From: Nitrospirillum pindoramense
Lineage (GTDB): Bacteria > Pseudomonadota > Alphaproteobacteria > Azospirillales > Azospirillaceae
NCBI RefSeq assembly: GCF_007827955.1
Contig: NZ_VITR01000009.1
Location: 186,001-250,000, forward strand
DNA length: 64,000 bases
Reading direction: 5' to 3'
Shown here piece by piece: positions 59,436-64,000 of the stretch. The notes below the pieces were generated by a model. It did not search any database and was not told the DNA's origin. It saw only the letters and a list, made by a program, of their open reading frames with translations. Every line of letters begins with the position of its first letter. Positions within the stretch are counted from its first letter, which is position 1. Position numbers and translations under genes: made by a program.

Positions 59436-59771
59436 GTGAAAAGCAGGCTTCCGCGCACGCCCAACCGGCTCGACCCCATTCCGGGCAGAAGCAGCCTTGA
59501 TGAGCAGACGCTGGCGATGATCGTATCGCTGGCATCGGAGGTGACCGTCCTGCGGGCGCGGCTGGACACCTGTGAGCGCCTGCTGGTGGCCGCCCGGGTG
59601 CTGGCGCCGGGCGCCGTGGACTCCTTCTCACCCGACGCGGCGGCCCAGGCCGAGCGGGACGGCCTGCGCCAGCACACCTTGAACAAGGTCTTCCGGCCCC
59701 TGCGGGAAGCGGCGTTGGCCGACGTGGCCGCAGCGTCCCACGCGACCGGCGGCATGGAGATGCAGGCATGA
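59436..59771 (+). CDS. Small coiled-coil protein coupled to the methyltransferase
   Basis: 111 residues. Residues 22-50 form a likely coiled coil (DEQTLAMIVSLASEVTVLRA then RLDTCERLLVAA). A helical C-terminal part follows (LRQHTLNKVFRPLREAALAD). No signal or membrane segment. Start is GTG at 59436 with GTGAGG about six bases upstream. The stop overlaps the methyltransferase ATG by four bases, so it is probably a subunit or regulator of that enzyme. Family not recognised. Confidence 0.7.
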   Translation: MKSRLPRTPNRLDPIPGRSSLDEQTLAMIVSLASEVTVLRARLDTCERLLVAARVLAPGAVDSFSPDAAAQAERDGLRQHTLNKVFRPLREAALADVAAASHATGGMEMQA

Positions 59772-60919
59772 GCGGCATCGCCGAATCCCGCGCCGCCCTG
59801 GCGCACCCCATGATCGCGGTCCCCACCCATGATGAGTTGGTGGAGCAGCTGTTCGTCCGCGACCTGAAGCTGTTCGTCGGCCAGACGCTGGAACCGGCGC
59901 AGCAGAAGATCGCGGCACAGATTGCGCCCGCCATCGCGGCCAGCGGCAGCAACAGCCCGGTGGACGACCTGCGCCTCCGCATGCAGTCCTTCGAAAGCTT
60001 CACGACATGGCTGAGCCTGAAGCGCGAATCCCAGCGCCAACTGTGGGCGGCGGTGGAGGATTGCGTGGAACGGCAGGCCGACCAGTTGGAGGCCCTGGCC
60101 GCAGTGGACGCGCCCAAGGGCACCCTGACGCTGGACCCGGACTTCGTGGCGCCCGATTACATCACGCGGGGCGATATCCACCTGATGCCCGGCGGCAACG
60201 CGCATGACGACGGTTCGGTGCTGCAGGGCGCGGTGATGGATCGGGGCGGGGCGGTCTACATGCTGGGCCGCAACGGCGGCATGCTGAACGACCTGCGCGG
60301 CCATACCGCCATGGCCCACCTGCTGACCGTCGCGCCGGACATCAACCCCGGCCGCATCCTGGACATGGGCTGCGGCATCGGCACCAGCACCGTGCCGGCG
60401 GCGGCCTGCTTCCCCGAGGCGGAGGTACATGGCATCGATGTCGGCGCCTCCATGCTGCGCTATGCCCACGCGCGGGCCGAGCATCTGGGCGCCGCCATCC
60501 ACTTCTCGCAACAGAGTGCGGAACGGACCACCTTCCCCGACGCCTCTTTCGACGTGGTCTACAGTTGCGTCGTGCTGCACGAAACCTCACCGGAAGCCGC
60601 CATCAACATCCTGGCGGAAAGCCGCCGCCTGCTGCGGCCGGGCGGGATCGCCATCCATCTGGAGGTGCCGCTGCTGCACACCCTGGGCGACATCTGGCAG
60701 GAGCTGTCCTCGGAACTGGAGGCCCAATTCAACAACGAACCCAACTGGCGTGGCGCCCTGACCGCCGACTACGGCCAGTTGATGCGGGCCGCCGGCTTCA
60801 CCGAAATCCGCACAGGCTATCAGGCGACAGCCTTCAACGGCCGCAGCGCCCTGCGGAAATTCGGCGACACGTCGGACGGCGTCTTCCGCTCGTGGTTCGT
60901 CACGTCGGGGCGGGCATGA
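59768..60919 (+). CDS. Class I SAM-dependent methyltransferase with long N-terminal domain
   Basis: 383 residues. The first 170 or so are a helical region not typical of simple methyltransferases (HDELVEQLFVRDLKLFVGQT, MQSFESFTTWLSLKRESQRQ). The class I core starts at RILDMGCGIGTSTVPAAACF (SAM loop about 197-205), followed by VHGIDVGASMLRYAHARAEH, FDVVYSCVVLHET and LRPGGIAIHLEVP, like UbiE-type enzymes. Overlaps both neighbours by ATGA. In a cluster that breaks down aromatics it may O-methylate, demethylate by transfer or simply bind an aromatic intermediate; this is inferred from context. Confidence 0.85.
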   Translation: MSGIAESRAALAHPMIAVPTHDELVEQLFVRDLKLFVGQTLEPAQQKIAAQIAPAIAASGSNSPVDDLRLRMQSFESFTTWLSLKRESQRQLWAAVEDCVERQADQLEALAAVDAPKGTLTLDPDFVAPDYITRGDIHLMPGGNAHDDGSVLQGAVMDRGGAVYMLGRNGGMLNDLRGHTAMAHLLTVAPDINPGRILDMGCGIGTSTVPAAACFPEAEVHGIDVGASMLRYAHARAEHLGAAIHFSQQSAERTTFPDASFDVVYSCVVLHETSPEAAINILAESRRLLRPGGIAIHLEVPLLHTLGDIWQELSSELEAQFNNEPNWRGALTADYGQLMRAAGFTEIRTGYQATAFNGRSALRKFGDTSDGVFRSWFVTSGRA

Positions 60920-61908
60920 TGGCAAGGGGTGTCATGATCAAGGGCAAGGGCGCGGCCCGCCGGCGCGCGGCGCTGCTGCTGGCGGCGGCGTGGCTGGCCG
61001 GCGCCGGCCCCGCCCTGTCTGCGGAAGCCCCGGCGCCGCAACGGCTGTCCCTGGCGGAGCTGCGCCAGCGGCTGGGCGCGCCGGGCGACCATTACGCCGA
61101 CCTGGGCGGCGTCGAGGTGCGCTACCGCGACGAGGGCAAGGGCCCGGTGCTGCTGCTGCTGCACGGGTCAAACGGTACCCTCAACGCCTGGGACGGCGTG
61201 GTCGCGCGGCTCAAGAACCGCTATCGCATCATCCGCTTCGACCAACCGCCGGGCGGCCTGTCGGGCCCGGTCAGCGACGACGCGGCCCGGACGGTGGGCA
61301 CGCCCGAGGCCCTGGTGGCGCGGCTGCTGGACAAGGTGGGCGTGGACAAGGCCGCCGTGTTCGGCACGTCCAGCGGCGGCACGCTGGCCTACTATTTCGC
61401 GGGGACCTATCCGCAGCGGGTGACGGCCCTCATCCTGGCCAACACCCCGGCGGACTCCGTGGCGGAAGCCAAGATACAGACGACACCGGCGCTGGATGTC
61501 GAAATCGCCCGGGCCAAAGCCATCGGCTACCGCGACCTGCAATACTGGCAGGTCTACATGAGCTACCTGTGGGGTGAGCCCAAGCGCCTGACGCGGGAGA
61601 CGGTGGACTATTCCTATACCACCGGCCTGCGGGCGCCCGAGCCCAATCCTTTTGTCCTGTACGCCCTGACCGCCAACAAGCAGCTGACCATGGATCACCT
61701 CAGCGCCGTGAGGGCGCCGGTCCTGATCCTGTGGGGGCGGCGCGACCCGGTGCTGCCCCCCGCGGCGGAAATCGCCCTTTATGACTATCTGGCCGGTGCG
61801 GAAAGCCGGTCGGTGGTCTGGCTGGACACCGCCGGACACTTCCCGGCGCAAGAGGTGCCGGAGCGCGTGGCCGACCTGGTGGACGCCTATCTCCGGCGGG
61901 ACCAATAG
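60916..61908 (+). CDS. Exported or anchored alpha/beta hydrolase
   Basis: 330 residues. A basic head and hydrophobic stretch (RRRAALLLAAAWLAGAGPAL ending SAEA) act as a signal peptide. The alpha/beta hydrolase core has VLLLLHGSNGTLNAWDGV (oxyanion), nucleophile Ser152 in VFGTSSGGTLAYY, Asp in LWGRRDPVLP and His in DTAGHFPAQEV. Such enzymes cleave esters or C-C bonds of ring-opened aromatics. The start ATG at 60916 overlaps the methyltransferase stop. A second, related hydrolase follows at 61990. Confidence 0.85.
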   Translation: MMARGVMIKGKGAARRRAALLLAAAWLAGAGPALSAEAPAPQRLSLAELRQRLGAPGDHYADLGGVEVRYRDEGKGPVLLLLHGSNGTLNAWDGVVARLKNRYRIIRFDQPPGGLSGPVSDDAARTVGTPEALVARLLDKVGVDKAAVFGTSSGGTLAYYFAGTYPQRVTALILANTPADSVAEAKIQTTPALDVEIARAKAIGYRDLQYWQVYMSYLWGEPKRLTRETVDYSYTTGLRAPEPNPFVLYALTANKQLTMDHLSAVRAPVLILWGRRDPVLPPAAEIALYDYLAGAESRSVVWLDTAGHFPAQEVPERVADLVDAYLRRDQ

Positions 61909-61989
61909 GCCGCCAGCGGCCAGGGGTTGCGACAATAAGAACAGCCTTGTGCATTAAGATTACCTTTTAAAAACAAAGGACAGGGCGTC

Positions 61990-62979
61990 GTGAGATTTGG
62001 CAGGATTGGGGTGGCGACCGGCGCGTGCGTCGGGCTGCCGCTAGCACTGTTCCTCGCATGGTTTGTTCCAGCCAAGCTGGGCTGGTTCGCCACCGATCGC
62101 GCGGCGGCGATCACGCGGTACGCGCAGGCGCCGTCCTCCCGGTTCATCACCGTGGATGGCGTGCCCCTGCATGTCCGGGTGGAGGGCAAGGGGCCGCCCG
62201 TGCTGCTGCTGCACGGCACCGGCGTCAACCTGCATGAATGGGACCCGCTGGTGAACCGCCTGTCGGACCGTTACACCCTGATCCGGGTGGATTGGCCGCC
62301 TTACGGCCTCAGCGGCCCCAATCCCCGGGGCTACACCACCGCCGAGGCCGCGCGGCTGGTGGGCCTGGTGCTTGACCAGCTGGCGGTTGGCCCGCTGGCC
62401 GTGGTGGCGACATCCAACGGCTGCAACGTGGCGCTGGAGCTGAATGCCGGGAATCCCGACCGCATCCGGGCCATGGCCTTTTCCATGCTGCCGCTGGAAC
62501 GCCCCAGCCAGACCCGCCAGGTCGATTGGCGGATCCGCTGGATGCTGGCCTTCCACAACGCGGTGCTGCCCGACTACCATCCGCGGTTCTTCTATAGCCT
62601 GGTGCTGCAGGACACCTCCCACCCCGGCTGGTCGGTGCCGCCCTATCTGGCGGGCGTCATGTACGACATGGCCAACCTTCCCGGGGCCATCGCCAACCAG
62701 CAGGCCTACCTCAAATCCAATGTCGCCCTGTTCCGCACAACGGACGTGGGCGCCACCGCCGGCCTGGTCCGGGCGCCCGTCCTGCTGCAATGGTCGGATG
62801 AGGACACGGTGATCTCGCAAAGCGCCGATGCGTCGGTGCGGCGGTTCACCGGGACCCAGGTCAAGCTGATCCATTACCCGGGCATCGGCCACTGGCCGAT
62901 GTGGGAAACCCCGGACCGGTTCGCCGCCGACCTCGGCGATTTCCTGGACACGCTTCCGCCGCCCGCGGCGGCACCGTGA
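61990..62979 (+). CDS. Membrane-anchored alpha/beta hydrolase
   Basis: 329 residues. The N-terminal helix (VATGACVGLPLALFLAWFV) looks like an uncleaved anchor. The hydrolase core has PVLLLHGTGVNLHEWDPL, nucleophile Ser142 in VVATSNGCNVALE, Asp in QWSDEDTVIS and His in PGIGHWPMWETPD. The first Gly of the GxSxG elbow is Ala (ATSNG), which is tolerated in some hydrolases. Start is GTG at 61990 with AAGGA about ten bases upstream. It resembles the preceding hydrolase in layout, so a duplication is possible. Substrate unknown. Confidence 0.82.
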   Translation: MRFGRIGVATGACVGLPLALFLAWFVPAKLGWFATDRAAAITRYAQAPSSRFITVDGVPLHVRVEGKGPPVLLLHGTGVNLHEWDPLVNRLSDRYTLIRVDWPPYGLSGPNPRGYTTAEAARLVGLVLDQLAVGPLAVVATSNGCNVALELNAGNPDRIRAMAFSMLPLERPSQTRQVDWRIRWMLAFHNAVLPDYHPRFFYSLVLQDTSHPGWSVPPYLAGVMYDMANLPGAIANQQAYLKSNVALFRTTDVGATAGLVRAPVLLQWSDEDTVISQSADASVRRFTGTQVKLIHYPGIGHWPMWETPDRFAADLGDFLDTLPPPAAAP

Positions 62980-63049
62980 CGCACCGCCCCGCCCATCGTT
63001 CGGGCCCGGCACGTGAACAGGCGAGGCATCCCGCCGGGTTGCCCGCCGC

Positions 63050-63077
63050 AGTGGGAGACATGTAGTGGGAGACATGC
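63050..63077 (+). repeat. Tandem duplication in the leader of the MFS gene
   Basis: AGTGGGAGACATG occurs at 63050-63062 and again at 63064-63076, a period of 14 bases. Each copy carries GGGAGA, the ribosome binding site. The first copy leads to ATG-TAG, a start followed directly by a stop; the second serves the GTG at 63079. Confidence 0.8.
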
Positions 63078-63078
63078 G

Positions 63079-64000
63079 GTGACGACGATGATTTCCGAAG
63101 GGTCCCTGGCCCCTGTCTCCGCCGCCGACCAGGCGGATTATCCCAGGCGGCGCACGGCGTGGTGGACCGTCACCGTGCTGTTCCTGGCGGCCATCGTGTC
63201 CATCATCGATCGCGGCATCATCAACATTGTCGTGGACCCGGTCCGCCATGACCTGGGCCTGGCCGATTTCCAGATCGGCCTGTTGCAGGGCCTGGCCTTC
63301 GGGCTGTTCTACGCCACGGTGGGCATCCCCCTGGGCCTGATCGCCGACCGCGTGTCCCGGCGCCTGCTGGTCACCGTCGGTGTGCTGGTATGGAGCCTGG
63401 CCACCATTGGCGGCGGCTTGGCGGCGACCTTCGGCGAGCTGTTCGCCTCCCGCCTGCTGGTGGGCCTGGGGGAAGCGGCGCTGGGCCCGGCGGCGGTGTC
63501 GCTGATCGCCGACCTGTTCCCGCCCCATCGCCGGGGCAAGCCGCTCAGCCTGTTCCTCACCGGCCAGGCCGTCGCCAATGGCATGGCCATCTCCCTGACC
63601 AGCTTCATCATGGCCGCCGCGGCCAACGGCCGCTTCGCCGGCATTCCCCTGTTGCAGGACGCCGCCCCCTGGCGCGTGGCCTTCATCGGCTGCGGCACCC
63701 TGGGCCTGGCGGTCGTCGCCATGATGCTGATGACCCGGGAGCCGCCCCGACGGGGCGTCCGGGGGGCGGCGGACCCCACTTCGCTGGCCGACAAGCTGTC
63801 CTTCCTGAAGCGCAACGGCGCTGTCTTCGTCCCCCTGTATCTGGGTTTCGCCCTGTGCTTCATGGCTGCCTATGCCGCCGCCGCCTGGTCACCCGCCATG
63901 CTGACGCGGGCCTTCGGGCTGGGCCCGGCGATGATCGGCGCCTGGCTCGGGCCGTTCTCCATGACCTTTTCCTTCCTGGGGCCACTGGTGGGCGGGCTGA
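63079..64000 (+). CDS. MFS transporter, aromatic acid/hexuronate type (partial, 3' end missing)
   Basis: At least 307 residues, running off the right edge. Helices begin at TAWWTVTVLFLAAIVSIIDR; the Asp-Arg in SIIDRGIINIVVDPVRHDLG and motif A GLIADRVSRRLLVTVGVLVW are as in anion:cation symporters of the spinster/aromatic acid type. FASRLLVGLGEAALGPAAVS is the conserved helix 4. The GTG at 63079 has GGGAGA seven bases upstream; an ATG at 63088 is also in frame. The leader holds a 14-bp tandem repeat that duplicates this ribosome binding site. Second transporter of the cluster. Confidence 0.85.
   Translation, partial: MTTMISEGSLAPVSAADQADYPRRRTAWWTVTVLFLAAIVSIIDRGIINIVVDPVRHDLGLADFQIGLLQGLAFGLFYATVGIPLGLIADRVSRRLLVTVGVLVWSLATIGGGLAATFGELFASRLLVGLGEAALGPAAVSLIADLFPPHRRGKPLSLFLTGQAVANGMAISLTSFIMAAAANGRFAGIPLLQDAAPWRVAFIGCGTLGLAVVAMMLMTREPPRRGVRGAADPTSLADKLSFLKRNGAVFVPLYLGFALCFMAAYAAAAWSPAMLTRAFGLGPAMIGAWLGPFSMTFSFLGPLVGGL

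Noticed and set aside
63060-63065. ATG-TAG as a regulatory start-stop upstream frame
   Set aside because: GGGAG is only about two bases from this ATG, too close for efficient initiation, so I treat it as a by-product of the tandem repeat.

Overview
The window is one stretch of chromosome-like DNA with very high G+C, dense coding and strong G/C bias at third codon positions. Gene content points to an alphaproteobacterium of the Azospirillum/Nitrospirillum group (family Azospirillaceae). The pointers are an alphaproteobacterial-type CheZ, a mak-type fructokinase, an OmpA-like porin with a polyproline linker, GTTC-N7-GTTC LexA-type boxes, and a xylose-type LacI operator like that of Caulobacter. 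The placement is inference, because no rRNA marker is present. I saw no tRNA, rRNA, CRISPR array, transposase or prophage.

Layout. Positions 1-9750 hold housekeeping and mixed genes: 5' part of prfC, a DEAD-box helicase, a PhoD-like N-terminal-domain protein of unclear function, an LrgA/LrgB pair, a TPR-methyltransferase, a lytic transglycosylase, rlmJ and cheZ. Positions 9900-21140 carry regulators and envelope proteins: two divergent LuxR-type regulators, an OmpA-like protein, mak, an HTH protein with a long disordered tail, a small one-helix membrane protein behind two LexA-like boxes, a Spx/ArsC-like protein and a LytTR membrane regulator. Positions 21345-28200 form a secreted carbohydrate region: esterases and a GH3 beta-xylosidase-type enzyme around a divergent promoter with a LacI/XylR-like operator, then a GntR regulator and a secreted protein made of two copies of one unit.

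Positions 28220-36860 contain a PLP amino acid decarboxylase with a GNAT acetyltransferase, and divergently a trans-sulfuration enzyme translationally coupled to a complete sugar-type ABC importer. Positions 36930-41760 encode a secreted serine carboxypeptidase and a large exported tyrosinase-like copper protein with a small partner. Positions 42000-54080 include psuK-psuG for pseudouridine breakdown, a membrane LuxR regulator with DUF4199, a ChrR-like cupin, a large zinc metalloprotease, a propeller/Y_Y_Y/GGDEF sensor and a Tat-exported carboxylesterase.

The most distinctive part is 54350-64000. A TetR regulator precedes a near-perfect palindrome and then a one-direction gene run: flavin monooxygenase, the two subunits of a C-glycoside deglycosidase, an MFS transporter, a coiled-coil protein, an N-extended methyltransferase, two alpha/beta hydrolases and a second MFS transporter. 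I read it as a pathway for uptake and dismantling of C-glycosylated plant aromatics. The deglycosidase call rests on family recognition and visible metal ligands; the rest of the pathway is inference.
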